Below are positions 53,745 to 62,767 of a stretch of 64,000 nt of DNA, piece after piece. The notes under the pieces were generated by a model, which was given only the letters and a program-made list of their open reading frames with translations, did no database searches and was not told the origin of the DNA. The DNA is from Burkholderiaceae bacterium 16. Its GTDB lineage: Bacteria; Pseudomonadota; Gammaproteobacteria; Burkholderiales; Burkholderiaceae. Every line of letters begins with the position of its first letter. Within the stretch, counting starts at the first letter, position 1. The stretch covers positions 155,495-219,494 of the forward strand of contig JYOD01000013.1 in NCBI GenBank assembly GCA_000955785.1. Direction: 5' to 3'. The translations under genes were made by a program, and so were the position numbers.

Positions 53745-54920
53745 ATGCCCATGCCGATCCCGATGCCGTCAGATCCGCTTGCCGCCGTCACCCATGCCGA
53801 CCCGGCGCCCTACTACCGCGGCCTCGCCGCGCGCCGGCCTTTCTATCGCGACGAGGCGCTCGGACTGTGGGTTGCCGCCGGCGCTGCCGAGGTCGCGGCG
53901 GTGCTGGCGCATCCCGCCAGCCGCGTGAGGCCGCCCGCGCAGCCAGTGCCTCCCGGGCTGGCCGGCAGCCCTGCCGGCGCGCTGTTTGGCGGCTTGATCC
54001 GCATGAACGATAGCGCGTGGAACGCGCCGCTCAAGGGCGTGCTGCTCAAACGCATGGCGGCCCTGGAACTGGGCGGCATGCGGCAGCGCGTGTCGGCGCT
54101 GGCGCAGGGTCTGCCCTTCGACCTGACGCAGCCTGGTGCTGCGGTCAACCACTGGATGTTCTCCCTGCCGGTGCTGGCCGTGGCCGATGCGCTCGGCCTG
54201 GCCGTAGCAGGCCAGCCCGGTGTGGCGATGCAGGCCGCTGCGCAGGTGACGGCATTCGCGCGGGCCATGTCGCCGTTGGCAACCGCGCAGGAGATTGCCG
54301 CCGGGAGCGAGGCGGCCACCTGGCTGCAGGCGTGGATGCGCGAGAGCTTATCGGTAGGCGCGCCGGCCTCCGCGCCAGGCCGGCCGCTGGATGCGCTGCA
54401 ACGCGAAGCCCTTGCCGCCGGCGTGGCGAAAGAGGTGATCGCCACCAATGCGATTGGCCTGCTGATACAAGCGTGCGAGGCCACCGCCGGACTGGTCGGC
54501 AACATGCTGGTGCGGCTTGGCAGGGAGATGGCGCAAGGCCGGTGCCCGGACGAATCCGGCGCGTTGCGCGATGTCGCCGCGCTGGTGCTGCGCGAAGATC
54601 CGCCGGTGCAGAACACACGGCGCTTCCTGGCCACCGATGCACGCCTGTGCGGCGCGGACCTGAAGGCCGGCGATGGGGTGCTGCTGGTGCTGGCGGCCGC
54701 TTCGCTCGACGAGCGCATGCCGGGCGAGTGCGCGGGCAAGGCCTCTCGGCCGTGGACCTTTGGTGCCGGCCGTCATGCGTGTCCCGGCGATGCGCTGGCC
54801 GCCTCGGTGGCGCAGGCGGTGGTTGCCGCGCTGCTGGCACGCGGCGCGGATCCCGCTGCGCTGGTGCGGGCATTCCGCTACCGGCCCTCGCTCAATACGC
54901 GCATTCCGCATTTCCTCTGA
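53745..54920 (+). CDS. Cytochrome P450
   Basis: A 391-residue soluble bacterial P450. The haem-binding loop FGAGRHACPG carries the axial Cys346, and an I-helix-like ACEATAG lies in the middle. It begins in a Met/Pro-rich stretch (MPMPIPMPSDP), from ATG 53745. The ExxR motif was not confidently located by eye. Short-chain P450s of this class usually need a ferredoxin; the ferredoxin-type gene at 57.4 kb is a candidate but not linked. The operon continues with a monooxygenase-fold protein and a TauE transporter. Confidence 0.87.
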   Translation: MPMPIPMPSDPLAAVTHADPAPYYRGLAARRPFYRDEALGLWVAAGAAEVAAVLAHPASRVRPPAQPVPPGLAGSPAGALFGGLIRMNDSAWNAPLKGVLLKRMAALELGGMRQRVSALAQGLPFDLTQPGAAVNHWMFSLPVLAVADALGLAVAGQPGVAMQAAAQVTAFARAMSPLATAQEIAAGSEAATWLQAWMRESLSVGAPASAPGRPLDALQREALAAGVAKEVIATNAIGLLIQACEATAGLVGNMLVRLGREMAQGRCPDESGALRDVAALVLREDPPVQNTRRFLATDARLCGADLKAGDGVLLVLAAASLDERMPGECAGKASRPWTFGAGRHACPGDALAASVAQAVVAALLARGADPAALVRAFRYRPSLNTRIPHFL

Positions 54921-54973
54921 GTGCCTGAACGGCCAGGCACCTGAAACACCGCAATCACAAAAGGACAATCACC

Positions 54974-55348
54974 ATGATCGCAGTCATCTTCGAAGTCGAA
55001 CCCGCCGAGGGGCGGATGGAGACGTATCTGAGCATCGCGGCACAGTTGCGGCCCACGCTGGAAGCCATCGACGGCTTTATCTCGGTGGAACGCTTCCAGA
55101 GCCTGACCAACCCGGGCAAGCTGCTGTCGCTCTCGTTCTTCCGTGACGAGGCCGCGGTCATGGCCTGGCGCAACACGATGGAGCACCGCCACGCGCAGTC
55201 GGCCGGGCGCGGCGGCGTGTTCGCGGGCTATCGCCTGCGGGTGGCGCACGTGCTGCGCGACTATGGCCTGAACGAGCGCGAGCAGGCGCCGGCGGATAGC
55301 CGCGCGGTGCACCAGCCCATCGCGGCGCCTGCGTCGCGGGCGGAGTGA
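54974..55348 (+). CDS. Antibiotic-biosynthesis-monooxygenase (ABM) fold protein
   Basis: A 124-residue protein of the ferredoxin-like ABM family (VIFEVEPAEGRMETYLSIA; GFISVERFQSL; FFRDEAAVMAW). AAGGA precedes ATG 54974. Members are small cofactor-light oxygenases or haem-degrading enzymes (e.g. HmoA type). Its place between the P450 and TauE genes supports a role in the same oxidation pathway. The last ~30 residues are Ala/Arg-rich and variable. Confidence 0.85.
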   Translation: MIAVIFEVEPAEGRMETYLSIAAQLRPTLEAIDGFISVERFQSLTNPGKLLSLSFFRDEAAVMAWRNTMEHRHAQSAGRGGVFAGYRLRVAHVLRDYGLNEREQAPADSRAVHQPIAAPASRAE

Positions 55349-55355
55349 GCGGGCC

Positions 55356-56111
55356 ATGGACTCGACGTTCCTGAGCGCGCAGATTGCGCTGATCGGCTTT
55401 ACCTTCCTGCTCGCCGGGCTGGTCAAGGGCGTGGTGGGGCTGGGCCTGCCGACCGTGGCGATGGGGCTGCTCGGCCTGGCGATGCCGCCCGCGCAGGCTG
55501 CGGCGCTGCTGGTCGCGCCATCCATGGTGACCAATGTGGTGCAACTCTACAGCGGCCCGCGGCTGGGCCAGCTGATGCGGCGGATGTGGCCCATGCTGGC
55601 GGCCATCTGCGTGGGCACATGGCTGGCGGCGGCGCTGCTGCCGGCCAGCCTGATGGCGCATGCCACGCCCTGGCTGGGCGTGGCGCTGGTGCTGTACGCG
55701 GTGCTGGGGCTGGCCGCCTTCCACCCGAAAGTGCCGGCTGCTGCCGAACCCTGGCTGGGACCGCTGGCCGGCGTGATCACCGGCGCCATCACCGCCGTCA
55801 CGGGCGTGTTCGTGATTCCGGCGGTGCCCTACATCCAGGGCCTGGACCTGGACAGGGAGGCGCTGGTGCAGGCACTGGGTTTGTCGTTCACGGTGTCCAC
55901 CATCGCGCTTGCTGTGAGCCTGGCGATGAATGGCGCGTTGCTGCATACGCCCGTCCTGGGCGCTTCGGTGCTGGCGCTGTTGCCCGCGCTGGGTGGCATG
56001 TTCGTCGGCCAATGGCTGCGCCATCGCATCAGCGCGGCGCGGTTCCGCAAGCTGTTCTTTTGCGGGTTGCTGCTGCTTGGCGCGGAACTGGCGCTGCGCG
56101 GGGTCTGCTAG
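55356..56111 (+). CDS. TauE/SafE-family membrane exporter/transporter
   Basis: A 251-residue protein with about eight hydrophobic segments and the family signature LAGLVKGVVGLGLPTVAMGL at the N-terminus. TauE/SafE proteins move sulfonates, sulfoacetate or sulfite across the inner membrane. It starts seven bases after the ABM gene and completes the P450 cluster; export of an oxidised, possibly sulfur-containing, product is inferred. Confidence 0.87.
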   Translation: MDSTFLSAQIALIGFTFLLAGLVKGVVGLGLPTVAMGLLGLAMPPAQAAALLVAPSMVTNVVQLYSGPRLGQLMRRMWPMLAAICVGTWLAAALLPASLMAHATPWLGVALVLYAVLGLAAFHPKVPAAAEPWLGPLAGVITGAITAVTGVFVIPAVPYIQGLDLDREALVQALGLSFTVSTIALAVSLAMNGALLHTPVLGASVLALLPALGGMFVGQWLRHRISAARFRKLFFCGLLLLGAELALRGVC

Positions 56112-56340
56112 CCTTGCCGACGGCGCGGCTCCTGCGGAGCGCATCAGCACGCGCGCGGTTGCGCCCGGCAAGCGCATCGCTGCAGGATTCCGCCCGCGTG
56201 CCGCCTGACTGGGCGAAAGCCTGACAGGACGACCCGCCGCACGGCATACTGGTGCTGCGCTGCAGCGAAACAGCGCGCCTTCGGGCCAGGTGTGCGGCCC
56301 TGACGGCGCATTCCATCACCCCGTGCAGGAGATGCCGCCG

Positions 56341-57450
56341 ATGGCACGTCGCAAGAGCAGTGGCAGCAAACTCTGGAGCACCCTCGGCAAGATCGCCACC
56401 CGCAACGTGCGGCGCGCGCAGCGCACGGTCACGAAGTCCGCGATCCAGACGGCAGTCAGGCAGGGCGAGGCCATGAGCAAGGCCACGCAACGTGTGTTGA
56501 CCGGTGTCGTGTCCCCAGTGCCGGCGCCGGCAGGCCGTGGCGGGGGGCGCTGGGAAGAAGGAAGCTGGGGGCTGGGGCCGCTCGTGCAGCGCCGTTACCG
56601 GCTGTTTATTCCGCCAGGGGTGAGCGCTCCGCGTCCGGCGCCTTTGCTGGTGCTGCTGCATGGGTGCGGCCAGGACACGGCCAGCTTTGCCACATGCACC
56701 CGCGCCGCGGTGGTGGCGCGCAGCGCGGGCTGCGTAGTGCTGATGCCCGAACAATCCTCCCACGCGAACGCGCAGCGGTGCTGGAACTGGTTCAGCGCCT
56801 CCGCGCGCGTGGCGGGCGAGGCGAGCCTGCTGATGGCCATCGTCGAGCATGTGTGCCAGCAGCGCCCGATTCGCCGCGACCGCGTGTTCGCGCTTGGCCT
56901 GTCGGCCGGCGGCGCCATGGCGCAGATACTGGGGCTGCGCTATCCGGACCGCTTCGCCGCGGTGGGTTCGCATTCCGGCGCGGTGCCGCTGAGCGCGTCC
57001 AACGCCGCGCAAGCGGCGCGCGTCATGCAAGGCAAGGGCCACCCGGACGTGGAGGCCGCGCGGTTGCAGCTGGCGGGGCGCCGTCCGCCGCCACTGCTGC
57101 TGCTGCACGGCGATGCCGATCACGTGGTGCGCTTCGACAACGCGCTGGCTTCAGCCGCGCTGTGGCAGCAGTTGCTGCCGCAAGCACCCGTGCCGGCCGC
57201 GCCGCGCCGGGGCCAGCGCGGGCAGCGGCGGCCATTCAGCGTCCATGCATGGTCCAGCGAGGGGCAGCCCTATATCCGGCTGGTGCGGATCGAAGGGCTC
57301 GGGCATGCGTGGAGCGGCGGCCCGTCCAGCCAGGCCTTTGCCGATCCTTCCGGCCCGGATGCGCTGCGCATCGCGTGGCAGTTCTTCATGCAGTGCCTCG
57401 CCGCGCGGGCCGCGCCGGCGCGCAGGCGCAAGCCGGTCAGGGTGGCTTAA
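56341..57450 (+). CDS. PHB-depolymerase-like alpha/beta hydrolase (Esterase_PHB family)
   Basis: A 369-residue esterase of the short-chain-length polyhydroxyalkanoate depolymerase class. AGGAG precedes ATG 56341. After a basic N-terminal region of ~60 residues, the fold begins with YRLFIPPG and LLHGCGQD. The lipase box GLSAGGAMA holds nucleophile Ser188, the acid is in LLHGDADHVV, and His in RIEGLGHAWSGG. No Sec signal is evident, so the enzyme may be cytoplasmic; the natural ester is unknown. Confidence 0.88.
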   Translation: MARRKSSGSKLWSTLGKIATRNVRRAQRTVTKSAIQTAVRQGEAMSKATQRVLTGVVSPVPAPAGRGGGRWEEGSWGLGPLVQRRYRLFIPPGVSAPRPAPLLVLLHGCGQDTASFATCTRAAVVARSAGCVVLMPEQSSHANAQRCWNWFSASARVAGEASLLMAIVEHVCQQRPIRRDRVFALGLSAGGAMAQILGLRYPDRFAAVGSHSGAVPLSASNAAQAARVMQGKGHPDVEAARLQLAGRRPPPLLLLHGDADHVVRFDNALASAALWQQLLPQAPVPAAPRRGQRGQRRPFSVHAWSSEGQPYIRLVRIEGLGHAWSGGPSSQAFADPSGPDALRIAWQFFMQCLAARAAPARRRKPVRVA

Positions 57451-57842
57451 GCCTGGGAAGCGTCCGGCAGGCGCGCCAGCGGCGCCTCTATCACCACATC
57501 ACTCTCGGGATACGCCACGCAGGGCAGGATATAGCCCTCGTCGCGCTCGTCGTAGCTCACGCCCGGCCACTCGATGCGATAGGCAATCCTCCCTGCGGAC
57601 AGCCGGCACAGGCAGGTGCGGCAGGTGCCATTACGGCAGGAACTGGGGAGTTGCACGCCGGCGAGCAGCGCGGCTTCCAGCAGCGTCTGCGTGGGCAAGG
57701 CGGGAAAGCTGCTGCCCAGCGGCTCGACGCGCGCGGCAAAGGCCGGCGAAGGTGGCGAAGGTGGCGAAGGTGGCGAGGGGGGCGTGGCGGCATCGGCCGC
57801 GCTGCCGGAACCCGAACCGGGCGCGTGCGGGACGTTGCTCAT
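57447..57842 (-). CDS. Plant-type 2Fe-2S ferredoxin with a Pro/Ser linker
   Basis: A 131-residue protein. The 2Fe-2S pattern is C-x4-C-x2-C (SSCRNGTCRTCLC) with a fourth cysteine about 33 residues later (YILPCVAYP). The first ~40 residues are a Ser/Pro linker including four copies of SPP, encoded by a nine-base tandem repeat. Its start overlaps the stop of the IMPACT-family gene. The electron partner is unknown; it could serve the P450 at 53.7 kb or an unlinked oxygenase. Confidence 0.88.
   Translation of the reverse strand: MSNVPHAPGSGSGSAADAATPPSPPSPPSPPSPAFAARVEPLGSSFPALPTQTLLEAALLAGVQLPSSCRNGTCRTCLCRLSAGRIAYRIEWPGVSYDERDEGYILPCVAYPESDVVIEAPLARLPDASQA
57745..57780. repeat. Four-unit nine-base tandem repeat in the ferredoxin linker
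   Basis: Units of GGCGAAGGT (three exact, fourth GGCGAGGGG) encode the SPP repeats on the minus strand. Length variation would change only the linker. Confidence 0.85.
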
Positions 57843-58477
57843 GACTGCGCCTCGCCATCGTCCGCGCCGGGGAAGCGGGCGCGGCCATGCGTGGCGTCGC
57901 GCAGCGCGGCCCGCGCCGCGTCCAGCGCGCTGGCCGGCAGGCGGATCGTCAGCCGGGCGGCGGCGCCATGCTCGCCATGCGCCAGCACGTGGCCTTCCTG
58001 CTCGATCCAGCGGCGCACGCGCGCCTCGTCGGCATAGTCCACTTCCGCAACCAGTTCGGCATAGGCGATGCGCTCGATGCGCTGCGCATCCTTCAGGGCC
58101 GCGGCGATGGCATCCGTATAGGCCCGCACCAGCCCGCCCGCGCCCAGCTTGATGCCGCCGTAGTAGCGCACCACGGCCGCCAGCACGCCTTCCAGTTCAT
58201 GGTGGCGCAATACCTCCAGCATGGGCCGGCCGGCGGTGCCGGAAGGCTCCCCATCGTCCGACATGCCGGACTGGCCGCCTGCCAGCAAGGCCCAGCAGAC
58301 ATGGGTGGCGGTGGCGTGCGCTTCGCGCAGGCGCTGTAGTTCGGCCATGGCCGCTGCGCGGTCCTGCACGGGAATCGCGTAGCCGATGAAACGGCTTTTG
58401 CGGATTTCCAGGTCCGCCTGGACGGGAGAAGCGAGGGTGTAAGTCGGCACGGGTGGGGCCGCGTCACGGCGGGCCAT
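57839..58477 (-). CDS. YigZ/IMPACT-family protein
   Basis: A 212-residue protein with the N-terminal UPF0029/IMPACT domain: RKSRFIGYAIPV, THVCWALL, SDDGEPSGTAGRPMLEVL and VVRYYGGIKLGAGGLVRAY. A shorter C-terminal alpha/beta domain follows. Homologues influence translation or act on proline peptides, but the biochemical role in bacteria is unsettled. ATG 58477 (MARRDA) is used. It is translationally coupled to the ferredoxin by ATGA overlap. Confidence 0.9.
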   Translation of the reverse strand: MARRDAAPPVPTYTLASPVQADLEIRKSRFIGYAIPVQDRAAAMAELQRLREAHATATHVCWALLAGGQSGMSDDGEPSGTAGRPMLEVLRHHELEGVLAAVVRYYGGIKLGAGGLVRAYTDAIAAALKDAQRIERIAYAELVAEVDYADEARVRRWIEQEGHVLAHGEHGAAARLTIRLPASALDAARAALRDATHGRARFPGADDGEAQS

Positions 58478-58650
58478 AAGCGGCGCCGGCGGGCTGAGAG
58501 CTAAGGGAATCGGCCCCCGGCAGGGAGCGTGCGTCAGTGTACAACAGCGGTACACAAGCGGCCCCGGCCGTCTGGGATGTGCGGATTGCCCGGATACGCT
58601 GATTATGCTGATTGCGCGGACGGCCCCCTGGATGTCTGCAATTTAAGACA

Positions 58651-58671
58651 CTTTCAACAAGTTGTAACAAA
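58651..58671. promoter_or_regulatory. Possible PhoB-like direct repeat before phoX
   Basis: TTTCAACAA (58652-58660) and TTGTAACAA (58662-58670) form a direct repeat of roughly ten-base period about 115 bases before the phoX-like start. The fit to the classical Pho box (CTGTCAT units, eleven-base period) is poor, so this is tentative. Confidence 0.28.
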
Positions 58672-58784
58672 TCATTCATAGGATGCGAGTCGGCCTGAAC
58701 GCCACGCGGCTCCCCACAAGCGCGCGGCAAGGCGGCGCAGCGCGTGCCGCCCAATCACTCACATAAACGAAACGGGAAAGAAGA

Positions 58785-60806
58785 ATGCTCGACAAACCGG
58801 ACGCATCCCGCCGCAAGGCGCTTAAATTCCTGGCCGGCGCACCCATGCTGCCGCTGGGCCTTGGCGCTTCCGCCTTCCTGGTCGGCTGCGGCGGAGACGG
58901 CGACGCGGTAGCCGCGCCGGTGCCGGCGCCGGCACCGGCGCCCGGCACGCCCGCCGCCGCCACCTTCACCACCGCCGAGTTCACCGGCATGGCGGCGCCC
59001 ACGCTGGCCAACCCGGCCGCGATGGCGACCACCACGGTGGGTTCGAGCCTGAAGGTATCGTTCAGCGATGGCAGCAGCCAGACCTTCAAGCTGGCCTACC
59101 AGCCCTTCTTCGTCACCGGCGACATGGTCCCGGACGGCGTGGGCGGCACCATCCTCGCGGGCGGCTATGTCGATATCAACAACCAGCCCATCATCGACGC
59201 GTCGGTGGCCGGCAAGGAGCGCCAGTTCTTCTCGGACTCGCCGGACGGCACCTCGCTGCTCAAGATCGACGGCGCCAAGGTGGCCGGCGTGAAGGGCAAC
59301 ACGGTCTTCGCCGTAGTGCAGTTCGAATACACCTCGCGCGACCAGCTCGGCAGCGACACCTACGGCCGCCTGCCGTCGCCGATCGCCGTGCTCACGCTGG
59401 ACCAGGACCCGACCACCGGCAAGCTGGCGCTGGTCAAGTACCACAACGTCGACACCTCGGGCGTCAACGGCCTGTGGATCACCTGCGGCGCCAGCCTGTC
59501 GCCGTGGAACACCCACCTGTCCAGCGAAGAGTACGAGCCGGAAACGTTCCCCAATGCGGCGGATGTTCCGACCTACACTGACCAGACTGATCAGTACACG
59601 AAGTTCGCCAAGAACCTGTACGGCAATGCGAACATCGCGTTCAACCCCTATCTGTATGGCCATCTGCCCGAAGTGACTGTCAATCCCGACGGCACCGGCT
59701 CCATCAGGAAGCACTATTGCCTGGGCCGCATCTCGCACGAACTCGTGCAGGTGATGCCCGACAACCGCACCGTGCTGATGGGTGACGACGCCACCAACAG
59801 CGGGCTGTTCATGTTCGTGGCCGACAAGGAGAAGGACCTCTCCGCTGGCACGCTGTACGTTGCCAAGATCGGTGCAGGCTTCTCCATCGATCCGGCGGCT
59901 TCCGGCGCGGACCTGTCCTGGGTCAAGCTCGGCCATGCCACCAGCGCAGAAGTCGAGGCGATGGCCAAGTCGAACCGCCCGGTCGACGTCATGGACGTCA
60001 AGTGGGCCGATCCCAGCGATTCGGCATACACCAAGATCTTCTCCGGCGGCAAGGCGCAATGGGTCAAGATCCTGCCGGGCAAGGACAAGGCCGCCGCCTT
60101 CCTGGAAACCCACCGCTACGCCTACCTGAAGGGCGGCAGCATGGGCTTCACCAAGATGGAAGGCACCACCGTCAATATCAAGGACAAGGTGGCCTACTCC
60201 GCGCTGCAGAACATCCAGGACTCGATGGTCACGAACAACGCCAAGGGCTGGAATGCGCAAAGCGGTATCTCGCTGCCCGCCGCGCTCAAGGCCGGCGGCG
60301 TGATGCAGCACAACCTCGCCGGCGGCCAGAAGGACCTGGACGGCGCCGCGATCAACAGCGAATGGGTGCCGGTGCATACCAAGGCCCTGATCGTCGGCAA
60401 GGACATCGCCGCGGACGCGCTGGGCAATACCGGCGACCCCGAGACGATCGCCAATCCGGACAACCTCAAGTTCTCGGAGAAGCTGCGCACGCTGTTTATC
60501 GGCGAGGACAGCGGCCAGCACGTCAACAACTTCCTGTGGGCCTACAACGTCGACACCAAGAAGCTGTCGCGCTTGCTGTCGGTGCCGGCGGGTGGCGAAT
60601 CGACCGGCCTGCATGCGGTCGACGAGCTCAACGGCTGGACCTACATCATGAGCAACTTCCAGCACGCCGGCGACTGGAGCAGCCTGCATAACACCGTGAA
60701 GGCCGCGCTGGATCCGCTGGTCCGTGCCAACTACAAGGACCGCTTTGGCGCGGCAGTCGGCTACCTGACAGCCGATGTCACCAGCGTCAAGACGAGCAAG
60801 GCCTGA
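58785..60806 (+). CDS. PhoX-like (DUF839) Tat-exported phosphatase
   Basis: A 673-residue protein of the PhoX family. A twin-arginine signal (SRRKALKFLAG) and a following cysteine (GCGGDG) near residue 35 suggest Tat export with possible lipidation. A long Ala/Pro linker leads to the beta-propeller domain, which binds Ca2+ and Fe3+ in PhoX (GISHELVQVMP, FIGEDSGQHVNNF, YIMSNFQHAGD). GGGAAAGAAG precedes ATG 58785. It likely hydrolyses phosphoesters outside the cytoplasm, under phosphate limitation. Terminated by its own hairpin. Confidence 0.9.
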   Translation: MLDKPDASRRKALKFLAGAPMLPLGLGASAFLVGCGGDGDAVAAPVPAPAPAPGTPAAATFTTAEFTGMAAPTLANPAAMATTTVGSSLKVSFSDGSSQTFKLAYQPFFVTGDMVPDGVGGTILAGGYVDINNQPIIDASVAGKERQFFSDSPDGTSLLKIDGAKVAGVKGNTVFAVVQFEYTSRDQLGSDTYGRLPSPIAVLTLDQDPTTGKLALVKYHNVDTSGVNGLWITCGASLSPWNTHLSSEEYEPETFPNAADVPTYTDQTDQYTKFAKNLYGNANIAFNPYLYGHLPEVTVNPDGTGSIRKHYCLGRISHELVQVMPDNRTVLMGDDATNSGLFMFVADKEKDLSAGTLYVAKIGAGFSIDPAASGADLSWVKLGHATSAEVEAMAKSNRPVDVMDVKWADPSDSAYTKIFSGGKAQWVKILPGKDKAAAFLETHRYAYLKGGSMGFTKMEGTTVNIKDKVAYSALQNIQDSMVTNNAKGWNAQSGISLPAALKAGGVMQHNLAGGQKDLDGAAINSEWVPVHTKALIVGKDIAADALGNTGDPETIANPDNLKFSEKLRTLFIGEDSGQHVNNFLWAYNVDTKKLSRLLSVPAGGESTGLHAVDELNGWTYIMSNFQHAGDWSSLHNTVKAALDPLVRANYKDRFGAAVGYLTADVTSVKTSKA

Positions 60807-60891
60807 GTGCGGACTGGACCACGCCGAGGTTGAACCCGGTGCGCAAGCACCGGTAATCCCGGCCGCGGGACGGTCCAGGCCGGCGCGGTGG

Positions 60892-60929
60892 AACGCCCCC
60901 GATGACAACGTCGTCGGGGGCGTTTTGTT
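60892..60929 (+). terminator. Strong intrinsic terminator after phoX
   Basis: Eleven-base stem (60892-60902 with 60914-60924, core CGCCCCCGA) with loop of eleven, followed by TTTTGTTTT on the plus strand. Confidence 0.88.
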
Positions 60930-61081
60930 TTATGCCCCGGGTTTGGCGGCGCGAGCAACCTGACAAGCCGCTGGCGGCTCCGGTGGCGGGAGGTGGGGCA
61001 TGCCTGCTACGCTTGCGGCAGCATATTGCCGGTCGCTCGATGTTCCGCGCCCTATGCCGTCCCCAAAACAGGAGAAACGAC

Positions 61082-61699
61082 ATGCCGAACCAAGATGGCC
61101 AACTTGACGCGCGCCGGATCGCGCCGGCCACCGACCGCAATCGCGACGCCATCCTGGCCGTGTTGCGCCGGGTATTGCCTCAGAGCGGCCTGGTGCTGGA
61201 AGTCGCCAGCGGCACCGGCCAGCACGCGGCGTATTTTTCCGCCGCGCTGCCGGGGCTGACCTGGCAGCCGAGCGATCCCGACGTGGCTGCATGCGCGTCG
61301 ATCGAAGGCTGGGCCGCGCATGCCGGCGTGGCCAACGTGCTTGCGCCACTGGTACTGGACGTGTGCCAGCCATCCTGGGGCATCGAAGCGGCACAGGCGG
61401 TGGTCTGCATCAATATGATCCACATCGCGCCGTGGGCGGCGGCCCAGGCGCTGTTTGCCGGCGCCGGCCGCCTGTTGCCGGCCGGTGGCGTGCTTTACCT
61501 GTACGGCCCCTACCGGCGCAACGGCGAACACACCGCGCCGAGCAATGCCGCGTTCGATGCGCAGTTGCGCAAAGCCGACCCGGAATGGGGCGTGCGCAAT
61601 ATGGAGGACGTGGCGGCGCTGGGCCAGGCCGAGGGTTTCCGCATGGAAGAGCCAATCCCGATGCCGGCCAATAACTTCAGCCTGGTTTTCCGAAAATAG
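61082..61699 (+). CDS. DUF938 SAM-dependent methyltransferase-like protein
   Basis: A 205-residue class I methyltransferase-like protein. AGGAG lies a few bases before ATG 61082. The SAM loop is VLEVASGTGQHAAYF (about 38-52), followed by acidic residues and NMIHIAPW. DUF938 family; the methyl acceptor is unknown. The terminator between it and phoX makes it an independent unit. Confidence 0.88.
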   Translation: MPNQDGQLDARRIAPATDRNRDAILAVLRRVLPQSGLVLEVASGTGQHAAYFSAALPGLTWQPSDPDVAACASIEGWAAHAGVANVLAPLVLDVCQPSWGIEAAQAVVCINMIHIAPWAAAQALFAGAGRLLPAGGVLYLYGPYRRNGEHTAPSNAAFDAQLRKADPEWGVRNMEDVAALGQAEGFRMEEPIPMPANNFSLVFRK

Positions 61700-62090
61700 G
61701 AATCTGCCGGCCGAATGCTGGCGGATCGCAGCCCGATTGGCCGGGATGGATCCTGGCTAATGCCGGAGGCGGGGAATCGCGGAAAGGGGATTTAGGTTTT
61801 CCGCCCGATTGTCCGCTTAACCGTTGGCTTGACTGCCGGCTTAAGCATTGGCTTAAGACCTGGCGGAAATGATGCCGGGAATGCGGGGTGATGGCGCGTG
61901 TTCACGCGATCGTGCCGAATTGGCAGATCGGTCGGGACAGCTGGAAAGACCGGAATTTCGGAAGGATGTCCGGCTGGCCCCGCCAGGCGCCAGCGGTTCG
62001 CACAAAAGCGGTGCGCGAAAGGGGACCGAGGCATGGCGCGGATTGCCGCGCGCATGTCCGGGCCGCCTGCCGCGCTGGCCCTCGCGCGAT
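61700..62090. other. Intergenic stretch without a recognisable gene
   Basis: About 390 bases between the methyltransferase and the histone H1-like gene (convergent). It holds an imperfect direct repeat built on GGCTTAAG (two copies near 61834 and 61849). No credible gene or strong terminator is visible. Confidence 0.6.
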
Positions 62091-62597
62091 TTACTTCGCG
62101 GCGACAGGCGCTTCTGCCTCGACCTTGACGGCCACGGCCTTCTTCGGTGCTGCCGGCTTCTTGGCGGCGGCCTTCCTGGGAGCCTTCGGAGCTGCTGCCT
62201 TGGGAGCGGCGGCCGGCTTGGCGGCTGCCTTCGGTGCTGCTGCCTTCTTGGCGGCGGCCGGCTTGGCTGCAGCCTTCTTTGCCACGGCGGCCTTCACCAC
62301 CGGCTTCTTGGCAGCGGGCTTGGCCTTTGCCTTTTGTGCTGCCAGCTTTTCCTTGGCGGCCTGGCGCTCTGCCAGCACGGCTTGCTTGGCGGCTTCGGCA
62401 GCCACCTTGATTTCGCGCTTGGCGGCTTCGATCGCCTTCTTCGCGTCAGCGCGCAGCTTCAGCAGGCCCTTCTTTGCAGCTGCCAGTTCGCGAGCCAGCA
62501 CGCTGGCCTTCTTTGCCGGTGCTGCTGCCTTCTTGGCGGCTGCCGGCTTGGTCTTTGCTGCTGCGCTGGTTTGTGCGACTTTCTTAGCTACGGCCAT
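62091..62597 (-). CDS. Histone H1-like DNA-binding protein
   Basis: A 168-residue protein composed almost entirely of Ala, Lys and Pro with a more varied centre (KKGLLKLRADAKKAIEAAKREIKVAAEAAKQ-like helix at about 41-100) and a C-terminal PAAAKKA-type tail. It matches the betaproteobacterial H1-like nucleoid proteins (KAAAKPAAA repeats). It should bind DNA non-specifically in compacted nucleoids. Translation starts at 62597, and a TATACT hexamer lies 28 bases further upstream. Expansion or contraction of the repeats between strains is expected. Confidence 0.9.
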   Translation of the reverse strand: MAVAKKVAQTSAAAKTKPAAAKKAAAPAKKASVLARELAAAKKGLLKLRADAKKAIEAAKREIKVAAEAAKQAVLAERQAAKEKLAAQKAKAKPAAKKPVVKAAVAKKAAAKPAAAKKAAAPKAAAKPAAAPKAAAPKAPRKAAAKKPAAPKKAVAVKVEAEAPVAAK

Positions 62598-62750
62598 TGT
62601 ATTTACCCGTTAGTTGTAGGAGCGCGGAGTATAACCGGTCGCGCGGCATTACTCGCGCGCCGTGATATTAATCGGTGTGGTTCCTGGCTGAATGCGTGCG
62701 CGGATACAACATTTCCTGCACGGCAATGGCAGGGGCAATCGATGCGAATA

Positions 62751-62766
62751 CGCAATACGTATTGCG
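62751..62766. repeat. Perfect 16-base palindrome
   Basis: CGCAATACGTATTGCG lies two bases past the stop of DUF1439, and about 150 bases upstream of the histone H1-like start. It has no T-run, so it is more likely a protein-binding site than a terminator. Confidence 0.5.
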
Positions 62767-62767
62767 T

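Noticed and set aside
57745..57780. Short repeats as a CRISPR array
   Set aside because: Unit length is nine bases with no spacers, and it is inside a coding frame encoding SPP repeats.
58755..60908. 700-codon minus frame opposite phoX
   Set aside because: Low-complexity His/Gly/Val shadow of the PhoX-like gene, which has a Tat signal and terminator on the plus strand.
62091..62597. Repetitive DNA as a non-coding repeat array
   Set aside because: The repeats encode Ala/Lys/Pro units of a continuous histone H1-like frame with a start and stop.
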